From NCBI GenBank assembly GCA_934047225.1, contig OW203989.1, positions 9,709,977 through 9,773,976 on the forward strand: a DNA stretch of 64,000 nucleotides. The letters run 5' to 3'. Positions 54,498-64,000 of this stretch are shown in pieces. A program made the position numbers and the translations under genes. The notes beneath the pieces are model-generated. The model was not told the origin of the DNA, made no database searches, and was given only the letters and a program-made list of their open reading frames with translations. The stretch comes from Ypsolopha sequella (taxonomy: Eukaryota; Arthropoda; Insecta; Lepidoptera; Ypsolophidae). Within the stretch, counting starts at the first letter, position 1. Each line of letters begins with the position of its first letter.

Positions 54498-56255
54498 ATG
54501 AAGAACTTGCTATTTCTATCGATATTTGTACTGACCTTTTCGAAAAAATGTGAATCATCATCATCAAACATAGTTGACGTCGCAGTGTCCATTGCAAACA
54601 TCAACTTTGAACCACGAAAAATGACAATCGTATCTTGGGGGTGGAATGAAACGGACGCAATTACGAATTTCTTGATAAACTACAGTGGATCGGTTGTTCC
54701 CATAAATGTATATAACCATCATAAAATTATAAAGTGTGAACAGTATGTGTTTTTAGCAAATTCATCGATGGAGTACGAGTATATGTTAAAATTGATCAAT
54801 AGTAGCCAAGTAGAACCAATACGAGCTATTTTGGCATTGCTGGAACACGAGAATATAATTCACATGACGAACTTAAGTTCGAAAAACCTCATCACTGATT
54901 TAGTAGTACTCTATAATAACAAAGACAATGATATTGTTAAAGTAAAAACCTTTTTCCCTTTTAACGGTGAAAAATGCAACAATGTAGAACTAATAACACT
55001 AAACGGGAATGCAGAAATATTTCCAAGAAAATTTATGAACTTTCATAAGTGCCCAATCAGAGTGTCTTTGTTTCATAGTCCACCGGAAGTAGATTTGTAC
55101 AAAGAAAATGACATTTTGGTAAGGATTGGTGGTACGGAAGGGCACCTCATAGAACTTATTGTTAATATTCTGAATGCAACTCTTATACCAGTTGTTCCTC
55201 AATCAGAAGAATATGGTATTAAAGTAGATACACATTGGACAGGATCAATAGGAGATCTTGTTTATAATGATGCAGACATTTCAGTCACATCTGCTGTTCA
55301 AAATTTTGAAAGATATAAAACGGTTCAATTTTCACACGCTTACAAATTTACTAAATTCGTTTGGATGGGACCAAACACAAAAGAAATTTACCCGTGGGCT
55401 AAAACTTTGTTACCGATGTTCACAAATACAACTCTTCTATTGTGTTTAGCTTGGGCGGCATTTGTAGTTGTATCAATTATTATTAGGACAACAAAATTCC
55501 ACATCAAAAATAAATCTGGCAACTCAACCTTATTTAAATCATGGGCAATATTTCTTGGACAGCACGTTCATTATAAAACCAAATATTGGCTATTGAATGG
55601 CCTCTTTGTATTATGGATTTGGTTTTCACTAATTTTGAGTACTGTTTATCAAGCAGAATTAGTGAAAGATTTACAAAATGAATTGCTAGAGTCACCGTTT
55701 AGAACTTTGCAAGATGCTATAAAATCGGTCAAAAGTTATGGTGGAACAGCATCTTTGAAAGTTTTTTATGAAAATTCTACACTAAGCTCTCGTTATAGAA
55801 TATTATCTATTGAAGAGGCAAAGGCAAAAGTGAAAAATATTTCTGAAGGTGAGCGTTTTCTGGTTTTATTGGGTATACGGACTCTTATTGAGTACCCGTA
55901 TAAAGTGCAAATTGTGGGAGAGCCTGCTTTAGTGGCACCTGTAAGTGTTTTGATCCGTCCTCGTTGGGCAGCTTCTAAAGAGCTGAACACTATTATTCTG
56001 AGGATAATTGAGGTAGGATTGTTTGACAGAATTTTGCGAAACTCAGACAAACAAAATAGGTTATCGTTGTCGAGCTACAAAACAATGAAAAAGCTGCGGC
56101 TCTGGGTCTCTTTGGACCTCAATCATGTTGTCGGGTGTTTTTACGCTTTTATTATATGCTGTTTTTTATGTACATTAATTTTTACTTTTGAAATTATTTG
56201 GTGTAAATGGATAAACAAAAAAAACGTTTTTAAGGAGTTTTGTGTCTCGGAATGA
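54498..56255 (+). CDS. Divergent ionotropic receptor (IR), intronless
   Basis: 585 codons in one exon. I chose ATG 54,498 over earlier in-frame codons because it starts a signal peptide (MKNLLFLSIFVLTFSKKC) and the same ATG context is kept in the downstream copy. Order: signal peptide 1-20; divergent N-terminal domain; S1 ligand half (about 185-305) with GGTEGHLIELIVNILNATL and NFERYKTVQFSHAY, its arginine (about 272) standing where iGluRs bind glutamate; TM about 310-330; pore-region and second helix about 360-388 (LFVLWIWFSLILSTVYQAEL); S2 half; last TM about 544-570 after SLDLNHVVGCFYAF. IRs are insect chemosensory cation channels related to glutamate receptors. It is a divergent type, not an obvious co-receptor (IR8a/IR25a) or a conserved antennal IR; the exact subfamily cannot be assigned here. 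AATAAA lies at 56,318-56,323. Confidence 0.9.
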   Translation: MKNLLFLSIFVLTFSKKCESSSSNIVDVAVSIANINFEPRKMTIVSWGWNETDAITNFLINYSGSVVPINVYNHHKIIKCEQYVFLANSSMEYEYMLKLINSSQVEPIRAILALLEHENIIHMTNLSSKNLITDLVVLYNNKDNDIVKVKTFFPFNGEKCNNVELITLNGNAEIFPRKFMNFHKCPIRVSLFHSPPEVDLYKENDILVRIGGTEGHLIELIVNILNATLIPVVPQSEEYGIKVDTHWTGSIGDLVYNDADISVTSAVQNFERYKTVQFSHAYKFTKFVWMGPNTKEIYPWAKTLLPMFTNTTLLLCLAWAAFVVVSIIIRTTKFHIKNKSGNSTLFKSWAIFLGQHVHYKTKYWLLNGLFVLWIWFSLILSTVYQAELVKDLQNELLESPFRTLQDAIKSVKSYGGTASLKVFYENSTLSSRYRILSIEEAKAKVKNISEGERFLVLLGIRTLIEYPYKVQIVGEPALVAPVSVLIRPRWAASKELNTIILRIIEVGLFDRILRNSDKQNRLSLSSYKTMKKLRLWVSLDLNHVVGCFYAFIICCFLCTLIFTFEIIWCKWINKKNVFKEFCVSE

Positions 56256-56867
56256 AACTCTCTTATTTATAGACTATTTTATTTACTGCGATATTTTTAG
56301 GTATTTCTAGCATTAATAATAAATTATTTTTTAATTTATTATAAGATTTGTACACCTGGATTGTTACAATGTTTTTATCTTACTTATAATATATTTCAAA
56401 CTATTTAGTATTATTGGATTGATTAGTAAATAACTTTTTAATTAATTTACTTTTATACATACCACAGGCGACAAATGTGTTTTGTCTTCATTTGAACCGC
56501 AATTTTTAACCGCCTATATAGGTATATTATCGACCACCGCCCACCCCAGTCTTTGTCGTCACAAAGCTTCTAACTGTAACACGATACACACAGATGTAAC
56601 CTTCGATCAACAATGTTGTATATTTTTGACCGAAGGATCTTCATATTCACGAACAAAAAACAAAACACACGAAGCTTCGGGATGCTAGACCTTAGGTGAT
56701 AAAGTAGGTGCGGCCCCGGTCCTGGTGTATACCAAGACTACAAAAATTCGTTTAACTGCATTTATCGTTAATTTGTATGAATTTAAGTTGAAAAATGTTA
56801 TGTTAGTAAACTGTTTATATAACAATTATTACGTTGTTGAAGACTAACCTGCATTTATTGTAAGAAG
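56256..56867. other. 3' flank of the IR gene
   Basis: Poly(A) signal AATAAA at 56,318. The remainder shows no gene. Confidence 0.5.
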
Positions 56868-57890
56868 TAGTCTATATTTATGGTTTGGTCTCTATTGCCG
56901 AGTGACATTGACGTTGGTCTTGAATAAAATGTTATGTCAACCGGGTGTTATTTATTTATCGCTTTCTGCATATTTAGTTCTGATCCCCATTATGCTCATC
57001 CTTGTCGCTTTGCACATCATCATCTCATCCTCATCCGGTCCAAACTCTTCATCCTCTGGATGAGATGGTGATGTGCAAAGCGACAAGGATGAGCATACTG
57101 GGGATCAGACCTAAATATGCAGAAAGCGATGAATCTGACTTTATTGTGTCAGATGAAAGTAATCTCAAGTCTCGAAGCAGTGCTCAGTAAGCAGCCTTAG
57201 TGTTTTTAATACTTCTGTAAATACCACTGAGCCGCCAGATGAACTAAACGAAGAAGAGCTTGATGACTCCAAACTGTCATGCTCCACTTTCGGCAGCCTT
57301 GTGAAAGACGATGATATCACTAATGATATAACCAAGGAAAACGATATTGATAAAAGTATAACAAATACAAGATATGTATCAAAAACACAAGATCTACCAA
57401 TAATCAAAATACCAAAAAAAAAAAAAAAAATAAAAAAAAAAGGAAGAAAGAAAGATCTACCAATGATCAAATACCCAATAATAGGGACCGGGTACTTACA
57501 CCGGGGCAAGCAATTGTCGAACCCTCAAACCATACAACAGACCCCCGAAATCTTGTGGTCCTAATGACCCCCGCTTCGAGTAGATCAACTTGCAAAAACC
57601 AGTCGTTACCCCTAAGTCCGGTCCGATTTCCACACGGGAACCGGACGCATTAACGTAAATATTTATCCTTTTTATTGTTGTTGTTATTGTAACACCGAAG
57701 ATGTGTTTTTGTTTCTCCTATTTCTATTATTTAGTTTTTGTTAAAATTTGGTGTTCAGATATTGTCATCTTTTTACCATGTGTATTCTTGGAAATAAGCG
57801 GGGAGGTAGTCTATATTTATGGTTTGGTCTCTATTGCCGAGTGACATTGACGTTGGTCTTCAATAAAATGTTATGTCAACCGGGTGTTAT
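56868..57890 (+). mobile_element. Terminal-direct-repeat element remnant (LTR/TRIM-like)
   Basis: A 92-bp direct repeat (tagtctatatttatggtttg ... caaccgggtgttatttattta, one mismatch) lies at 56,868-56,959 and 57,807-57,898. The right copy can be extended left to tgtaacaccg at 57,688, giving a possible LTR of about 200 bp with TAACACC/GGTGTTA inverted ends and an AATAAA inside. The interior carries a lysine-rich frame at 57,301-57,564 that I do not recognise. No primer-binding site or target duplication was found, so classification is uncertain. Confidence 0.5.
56959..57130. repeat. Inverted repeat with about 72-bp arms
   Basis: Arms 56,959-57,030 and 57,058-57,130 are complementary with few mismatches (right arm: ggatgagatggtgatgtgc ... 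aaatatgcagaaagcgat). The loop is 27 nt. It starts exactly where the left direct repeat ends. Confidence 0.85.
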
Positions 57891-57936
57891 TTATTTACAA
57901 ATTTAGATATTTACAAAGAAGAATTAAATAATAACT

Positions 57937-58345
57937 GACCTAGCCACAGCACGACGTGCATATTTTAGCTACTTTAATAGTATTATGTCGTATTGTATCC
58001 TACTTTGGGGTAGAGGTGCTGATAAAGAAGCCGTGTTTGTTCTTCAAAAAAGAGCTATAAGGGCTATTTATAACTTAAAATGTGAGTCACTGAGAGAAAA
58101 ATTTAAGGAAATAGGAATCTTAACTGTAACTTTTCAAACATCAAACATCTTGTTTGCTAGAAAAAATGCCAATGTGCTTCCAGAAATAAACATAAATTTC
58201 CTGAATCGAGACTCCACAAGACAAGTATTTCCTTTATTGACCACAGTTTATATAATAAAGTACCAAAGGAAATACTTGGACAATAAAAAGCAAGTTAAGA
58301 AAAATCTTTATAACAAACCTTACTATGGTATTAGTGAATAGCTAA
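57937..58345 (+). pseudogene. Fragment of a LINE reverse-transcriptase C-terminus
   Basis: The frame reads ATARRAYFSYFNSIMSYC, LLWGRGADKEAVFVLQKRA and IRAIYNLKCESLREKFKEIG, the conserved region after the RT thumb of Jockey-group LINEs (the W-G...LQK-A-R-I pattern). Catalytic motifs are absent. About 130 codons, stop at 58,341. The following 200 bp may be its 3' end. Confidence 0.75.
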
Positions 58346-58599
58346 AAGATAAATTGCATGGTGTTAATTCATATCTAATCATAAATATTGTATGAACTTA
58401 CTCATGCTAGATTATATTGTGGATATATCTAAGGCTTAGGGTTGTTACAATACTAAAATGTATTTTTTTACAGGTTTGTTTTGTACAAATATAATCTGGT
58501 TGTAAAAGGTAATAGGCGAAAAAAGGACAGGAGAACAAATAGTTAATTATTAATTAATTTTGTTTATTTTATTAAACTTTTTGTCTGATTGTTCCAATT

Positions 58600-59353
58600 C
58601 CTTTTGTCCGGTACTTTCTATATCTTTACTAAGACACTGTAATCATATTATAATATGAATGGAAAAAAATTGTAAAACTAAAAGAGAGAAAAAAACTTAA
58701 CAAAAACATATTTAATTTAGTTCATGTTGTGACAGATCGGACCTCATCTGTTCACGTCTCGATTCACAAATCAAAGTTTTGATAATGGGCAGGAAGGTTG
58801 TTGTATGTAATCAAATGAATTGTGTTTAAATGAATAAAGAAAATTAAAATTGATTGCGTAGAATTACTGATTTTTAATGATAATTACAGTAAACTAAACC
58901 TTTGGCCAGGCAATCGGTCCAATATTGAAGGGATTAAGAATAAATTTTCAATTTCAAACATTATGGTTTGCATTTATGCGTGAACTCTAATTAGCTACAA
59001 AGTTATTACCACGTAGACCAAACGATGCCTTGGGCTTGTCACCACTATGTGTCTATGTCCTTCACTCTTACTCGTATATTTTTTGTCCTGTTCTGCTTAC
59101 GCCTAGTATATGCAGTCGCCATGTTTTGTTGACATGTTACCATCTCTTTTACTCTTATTTGTTTGTCTTAATGTTTTCTAACTTTTGTTCGTTTTGCACG
59201 AAAACAGCAGCGTTGACGCTGATTTCGCCGATAACGCAGATATCGGACTTAGTATATAAATGGGTGGAAAAGTAGAGTGGGATTCATTCATTTTTACACT
59301 GTCGTCGGCGGAGGTGCTGCGGGAAGTCTAAAAGGTGTAGTTCATTTTTAAGT
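58600..59353. other. Noncoding stretch
   Basis: No gene recognised. The open frame 59,030-59,275 (+) lacks any recognisable domain. Confidence 0.45.
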
Positions 59354-59357
59354 TTAA

Positions 59358-59742
59358 GGGGGAACGGGTCGTATCTGCTACGAAACGCACAATTTAAGAT
59401 GGTTCTTCTTATTTTTGAATTACAGTTATTAAATAAATGTGATTTATGGCATTTCGCGAACATAACATAGTGTCAGTTGGGATTTTCCGGGAAAATTCCG
59501 TTATTTTATACATTACGTTGTAAGTGTATGGGCACACATACTTAAAAGCGTGATTTAGGTTTGTGTGCCCATACATTTACAACGTAATGCATAAAATAAT
59601 AACATTTTAACAGAATAGCCTAACCGACATTAAACTATGTTCGCGAAATGCCATAAATCATATTTCCTTAATATCTGTAATTCAAAAATAAGAAGAACCA
59701 TCTTAAGCTGTGCGTTTCGTAGAGGATACGACTCGTTCCCCC
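59358..59742. mobile_element. Large palindromic MITE with TTAA target sites (piggyBac-like)
   Basis: 385 bp that folds along nearly its full length: the left end gggggaacgggtcgtatc and the right end gatacgactcgttccccc, with complementary inner blocks (ttctt cttatttttgaattac, tggcatttcgcgaacat, tacgttgtaa gtgtatgggc). TTAA flanks both ends (59354-59357 and 59743-59746), the piggyBac target site. No transposase. Confidence 0.85.
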
Positions 59743-59746
59743 TTAA

Positions 59747-60780
59747 TTAGGGAAGTTGTCTTTGTTTCAATAGGAATTTTGTTTTCGGAATTAGCGTTTA
59801 AAATACGGAATGTGTCAATCTATCTGTTCGTTAGATCCCGGGATCACTTCGCGTTCGCGTTAGGTTTTAAATGGCGGAATACCCCTTTCGTAAATAGATT
59901 CGGTTATGGCCAATAGATTTTGACTTTTCCAATTCGGAGATTGACACAAACGCGTTTGAATTGGTATGGGGTGAATGAGAGAACAAGCTGGTTTCCACGA
60001 TAAGTAAAGGGTTCGTTAATCGTCTTTTCAAGTTCCAAAATTAAAGTACGTACCTTAATAATGTAGTAGTGTAAGGTCGACTCAGGGGTTGATGGGGAGG
60101 ATAAAGAGTATGGTCTGTTCTTAGTATTGCTGGACGTGGAAACGGGAAGATGTACCAGAGTGGCATAGGGCTAGTCGCTGGGAAATCTTGAAAAATCAAG
60201 CAGGGAACTTACAGAGTGGAAGTTGCACCGGGCTAGACTCGGGTCATCTACTGGTGTGAACGACAGAGTTTAGTTTTAACCTCCTCTGGAGGGAAGCAAG
60301 CGTCTGGGATGGCCTTGCGCCAGTTTTAGATACTGGAACACGTCCCCCATGAATGGCGACGTTTATGGCAAAGTTGTCAGTGCCGTGAAGAGGCAGGCGA
60401 TTTGTTCTAACCTTTGACATCTGACTGAGCTAGTCGTGGTCTCATATCTATATATTTATATATTCACATGATCATATAGGATATCTCAGCCAGAGGAATG
60501 ACGTCCTTTTTACTGTATCACCCCCTGTCTGAGTAGGGCAAAGTTTTAGGATTTTAGGCACACCGAGGGGTTCCAACTTGCCCCAATTCTTTTTATTGAT
60601 TAGTTGAGGGATTGTATGGTGTTTGCTAGCACAATGTACAACATATTATAATATATTGTGAGATAGGATTGCTTTAGCGGTCACCCAGGCTATTAATACA
60701 CGGTCACTGTAATATGAATATAACAAGTTCAATTCATACCTGTATCGAAAATTACAGATATATAAAAATGTATTACATTA
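59747..60780. other. Noncoding stretch
   Basis: No feature recognised. The 59,710-59,916 open frame is partly inside the palindrome and is not a gene. Confidence 0.45.
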
Positions 60781-60789
60781 CAGATGTGA

Positions 60790-61025
60790 TATAAAATGAC
60801 AGATGTCAAAAGTAACAGATGTGTCAAAAGTGACAGTAGACTAAACTAAAGTGACAAACGTCGAAAGTGATAGATATGTAAAAAGTGACAGATATGTTAA
60901 AGTGACAGATGTTTCAAAAGTGAGAGATGTGTCAAAAGTTATAAATGTGTCAAAAGTGAAAGATGTGTCAAAAGCGACAGAGGTTTCAAAAGTGACAATT
61001 GTAAAAAGTGACAGATGTTTCAGAT
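60790..61025. repeat. Minisatellite, about 15-18-bp unit
   Basis: About 14 imperfect copies of agatgtgtcaaaagtgac. The array is open in both directions, which accounts for the repetitive 80-codon frames there. Confidence 0.8.
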
Positions 61026-61099
61026 GCTGTTTAAGAAAAACCATAAAATCCCTATCTGGAGACATCTCAAAAAAAACTAATGCAATAAATAAATAACTA

Positions 61100-61440
61100 G
61101 TGCAATACCCTCGCTACTCGTAACTGCCTTTTTTCTGCCCTACGAGAGGCCTCTGCACGAACTTGTAGACCTATGCGCTCAACTACACTGCCATACGGTG
61201 CGCGGCAGTGGTGAGCGGTAGCGGCGAGCGATTGCGGCGAGCGGTAGTGGCGAACGGTAGCGGCAAGCGGTAGCGACGAGCGGTAGCGACGAGCAGCTAA
61301 AATAAACGTACTGTCGCCGCTCGCGTGCGTGTATGGCGTCCTATAATACTCCGATACGTTTGTTTCGGACCGCCCGCCGCTACCGCTCGCCAACGCCGCT
61401 CGCCGCCCCGCAGTGTGGCTGAGCCCTATAGCCGGTGTAA
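61100..61440. mobile_element. GC-rich inverted element with imperfect tandem core
   Basis: A left block of repeated gcggtagcg(g)cgagc units (61,200-61,295) is complemented by ccgctaccgctcgccaacgc and gccgctcgccgcc at about 61,378-61,410. Sharply GC-rich against its AT-rich surroundings. The element ends are not defined. Confidence 0.5.
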
Positions 61441-62388
61441 TTTTAGAGAGTGTTGTTCTTTTGGTAAACACAATTATTACTAACCAAAATAGTCAGAAAA
61501 AAAAAACTTGCTTTAAATCATTGTTCCTATAGTCGCACAGAAACCATTAATTACTGAACTAAATTTATTGGTTAACACACAGATTGAAGGTCATTTAATG
61601 TCGTTATCTTTAATAAAAAAGCATTCGCGGGAAGCCTTTCTCTGAAACGGGTTTAAAAACTTTTGATATACCTATACGAAACACGAAAATATAAAACAAC
61701 GATTTTTTTTGCATGTGCTTTAATAATTTATAGAGTGCGATAGTAACTCATAGTACGGGCATCACAATGAAGAACTTGCTAGTTCAATCGATATTTGTAC
61801 TGACTTTTTCGAAAAAATGTGAATTCATCATCAAACATAGTTTGACGTCGCAGTGTCCAAACACCAACTCTGAACTACGAAAACTGACAATCGTATCTTG
61901 TGGGTGGATTGAAACAGACGCAGTCACGAATTTCTTAAAAAACTACAGTGGATCAAAGCATCAATAGGAGATCTTGTTTATAATAATGCAGACATTTCAG
62001 TCACATTTGCTGTACAAAATTTTGAAAGATATAAACCATTCAAATTTTCACACGCTTACAAATTAACTAAAATAGTTTGGATGGGACCAAACCCAAAAGA
62101 AATTTACCCGTGGGCTAAAATATTGTTACCGATGTTCACAAACACAACTCTTGTATTGTGTTTAGCTTGGGCGGCAAAATTATGTAGTTGTATCAATTAT
62201 TGTAACAGCAATAAATTTGCACTTCGCAAATAAATCTAGCATAAACCTTCTTTAAATCTTGGGCAATATTTCTTGGACAGCACGTAAATTACGAAACCAA
62301 GTGGCTATTCAATTAGCTTCTTTGTATTACGGATTTGGTTTTCACCAATTCTAGGTATTGCTTATCAAGCAGAATTGGTGAAAGATTT

Positions 62389-62495
62389 ACTCCCTCCCCA
62401 CAGACAAAACAAATTTCTACTTGGTTTTGTGGGATGTATTTAGATTAAGTTATCTTTGAAATAAATAAACATATTCATTCATTCATTCATTTGCA
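62389..62495. mobile_element. LINE 3'-tail insertion inside the IR pseudogene
   Basis: Compared with the intact gene, about 107 bp are inserted within the GATTTACAAAATGAA region. The insert ends tgaaataaataaacatattc plus attc units, a CR1-type 3' terminus. Confidence 0.7.
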
Positions 62496-62865
62496 AAATG
62501 AAGTGCTAGAGCCTCCATTTACAATTTTGCAAGATGCTATAAAATCAGTCAAAAGTTATGGTGGAATAGTTTGAAAGTTTTTTACGTAAATTCTACACTA
62601 AGTTCTCGTTATAAAATAGTATCTCTTGACGAGTTAAAGGCAAAACCGAAAAAGATTTCTGAAGGTGAACGGTTTTTGGTTTTGTTGAATCTTATTGAGT
62701 ATCCGTATAAAGTGCAAATTGTGGGAGAACCTGCTTTAGTGGCACCTGTAAGTGTTTTCATCCGTCCTCGGTGGGCTTCTCAAGAGCTAATTGAAGCAGG
62801 TCTCTTTGACAGAATTTTGAAGAACTCAGACGAACAAGTTAGGTTGTTGAGTTACAAAACAATGA

Positions 62866-63266
62866 AAAAACCGGCCAAGTGCGAGTCAGACTCGCGTATC
62901 TAGGGTTCCGTATTGTGGATGATAAATTTAATTTAGTCATTTTTTTTTGTGAATTTCTAGACTGCTTCATTTTTCCTGTAATCTTTACGTAAACACATAT
63001 TACCATTATTTTTTTCATATTTTTGATCCACCAGTTTCGGAGATTTTTCTCACTTTTGTTTTGGAAATATTTTGAACAATTTCAAATTTTTCATATTTTT
63101 TTTACACCCTAAATGTGGGCAAATTAATGCTATTTTTGTGCCAAATTTCATGGCTTTCTCTTTAACGGTGCTAAAGTTATGAGGCTGTGACATACGGACG
63201 GACGGACAACGGAGTCTCACCATAAAGGTTCCTTTGTACCTTTTAGGTACTACGGAACCCTAAAAG
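62866..63266. repeat. Lepidoptera-type interspersed repeat, copy 4, inside the IR pseudogene
   Basis: Begins aaccggccaagtgcgagtca and ends aggtactacggaaccctaaa. It splits the pseudogene between AAAACAATGAAAAA and GCCTCGACTCTAAGTCTC, which are contiguous in the intact gene. This defines both ends of the element (about 400 bp). Confidence 0.8.
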
Positions 63267-63769
63267 CCTCGACTCTAAGTCTCTTTGGACCTCTATCATG
63301 TTGCCGGTTGTTTTTATGCTTTAAATATATACTGTTGTTTGTATTTTACTTCAAAAATTGTTTTGCATAAACGGAGAAATAAAAGATAAAGATACTTACT
63401 CATATGTAAGTGCTTTGTTTTGTATTTTTTATAAAAATATCATCATTTGTGTTTAGTTTGTCGCCTTGATGTGCAGTGCGGCATGCGTAAAGACTGCCTA
63501 TCGAATAAAGAATGTAGTATTCTTCTACCGAGAGCTATCAAAAGAGGCTAAAAAATGCGGTGAATTCTAAATAAATTCGTATTCAACAATGGTTGTGGTC
63601 TATGTACACACAGATATTAAAAGAATCAGATGAGTTTCAACCGTAATATTTATAGCAAACGTCTTGTGTAAAGTGCTACTAGGATCTTAGACAGTGTTCT
63701 AATCATTTCTAATTTACAAATTATTTTATAATAATATTTATATATTTGTCTCTTTTTTATAAGATTTTT

Positions 63770-64000
63770 AATGTAGTTTTGGTTTATTAAAAGTTAATAA
63801 TAAAAAGGTAAAAATGAGAATTTTACTCAAGATATATTTCGGGCCCCACAGTTGAGAATTGAATTGAATTGAATGGAGTTGAATTGAATGAATTGAATTC
63901 TCAACTGATGCCGGGCCCAATGGGGCCCGAAATATATCTTGAGTAAAATTCTCATTTTTACCTTTTTATTATTAACTTTTAATAAACCAAAACTACATTA
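63770..64000. repeat. Long foldback repeat at the window edge
   Basis: Arms 63,770-63,849 and 63,922-64,000 are perfect complements as far as the window reaches (80 and 79 bp). The spacer holds gaatt repeats and is itself partly palindromic (cagttgagaattgaatt / aattctcaactg). It may extend beyond position 64,000. Confidence 0.85.

Larger units (their letters stand above)
61768..63390 (+). pseudogene. Decayed tandem copy of the IR gene
   Basis: Strong similarity to the gene at 54,498-56,255: it starts MKNLLVQSIFVLTFSKKCE. After YSGS at about 61,957, roughly 550 bp are missing and it rejoins at SIGDLVYNNADISV; a short ggatc match at both break points suggests a microhomology deletion. A frameshift follows near 62,175 (gcggcaaaattatg). 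Two insertions interrupt it: about 62,389-62,495 (a LINE-type tail with attc repeats) and 62,866-63,266 (interspersed repeat). The C-terminal helix region resumes at about 63,268 and degenerates. It cannot encode a channel. Confidence 0.92.

Noticed and set aside
57301..57564. Lysine-rich frame as an independent gene
   Set aside because: It lies inside a terminal-repeat element, and much of its length is an A-rich tract; kept only as part of the element.
60841..61096. Repetitive Val-Ser-Lys / Thr-Phe-Asp open frames on both strands
   Set aside because: They are translations of a minisatellite with a unit length close to a multiple of three.

Overview
The window is invertebrate nuclear DNA, almost certainly from a moth or butterfly. 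It is AT-rich and intron-rich. It carries many short interspersed elements, including the 'cacttggccggtttt / agggttccgta' repeat and tRNA-headed SINEs that I know from lepidopteran genomes. No bacterial features, CRISPR arrays or functional tRNA/rRNA genes were seen.

Region 1 (about 1-24,200, + strand) holds the 3' two thirds of one large gene, a T-type (Cav3) voltage-gated calcium channel alpha-1 subunit, the ortholog of Drosophila Ca-alpha1T. I placed 24 consecutive coding exons plus one alternative exon, from the I-II linker (1856) to the stop codon (23210). All splice phases agree, giving an open frame of 5256 nt (1751 codons and a stop). Domain I and the N-terminus lie upstream of the window. 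Filter residues for domains II, III and IV read E, D, D (TQEDW, SSRDGW, TGDNW), as expected for Cav3. Two mutually exclusive exons (5699-5816 and 7163-7328) encode alternative extracellular turrets of domain II with 3 or 5 cysteines. A 90-nt intron in the III-IV linker is open in frame and may be retained or partly used. The introns contain a hAT element with an 8-bp target duplication, a long foldback hairpin with a 15-bp target duplication, and several MITE copies.

Region 2 (about 24,200-49,500) has no convincing protein-coding gene. It holds five-copy and two- or three-copy families of small elements (two of the five-copy family lie in introns of region 1), a head-to-head pair forming an inverted repeat of about 400-bp arms, tandem repeats, SINEs and the Lepidoptera-type interspersed repeat.

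Region 3 (about 49,550-52,550, - strand) is a 5'-truncated non-LTR retrotransposon of the CR1/Jockey group with a long intact endonuclease-reverse transcriptase frame and a TTTC-repeat 3' end.

Region 4 (about 54,000-63,400, + strand) holds an intronless, full-length divergent ionotropic receptor (IR) gene of about 585 codons. About 7.4 kb downstream lies a decayed tandem copy, broken by a large deletion, frameshifts and two repeat insertions, that still shares 5' flanking sequence. Between them lie a terminal-repeat element remnant with a hairpin, a LINE fragment, a TTAA-flanked palindromic element and minisatellites. The window ends inside another long foldback repeat.
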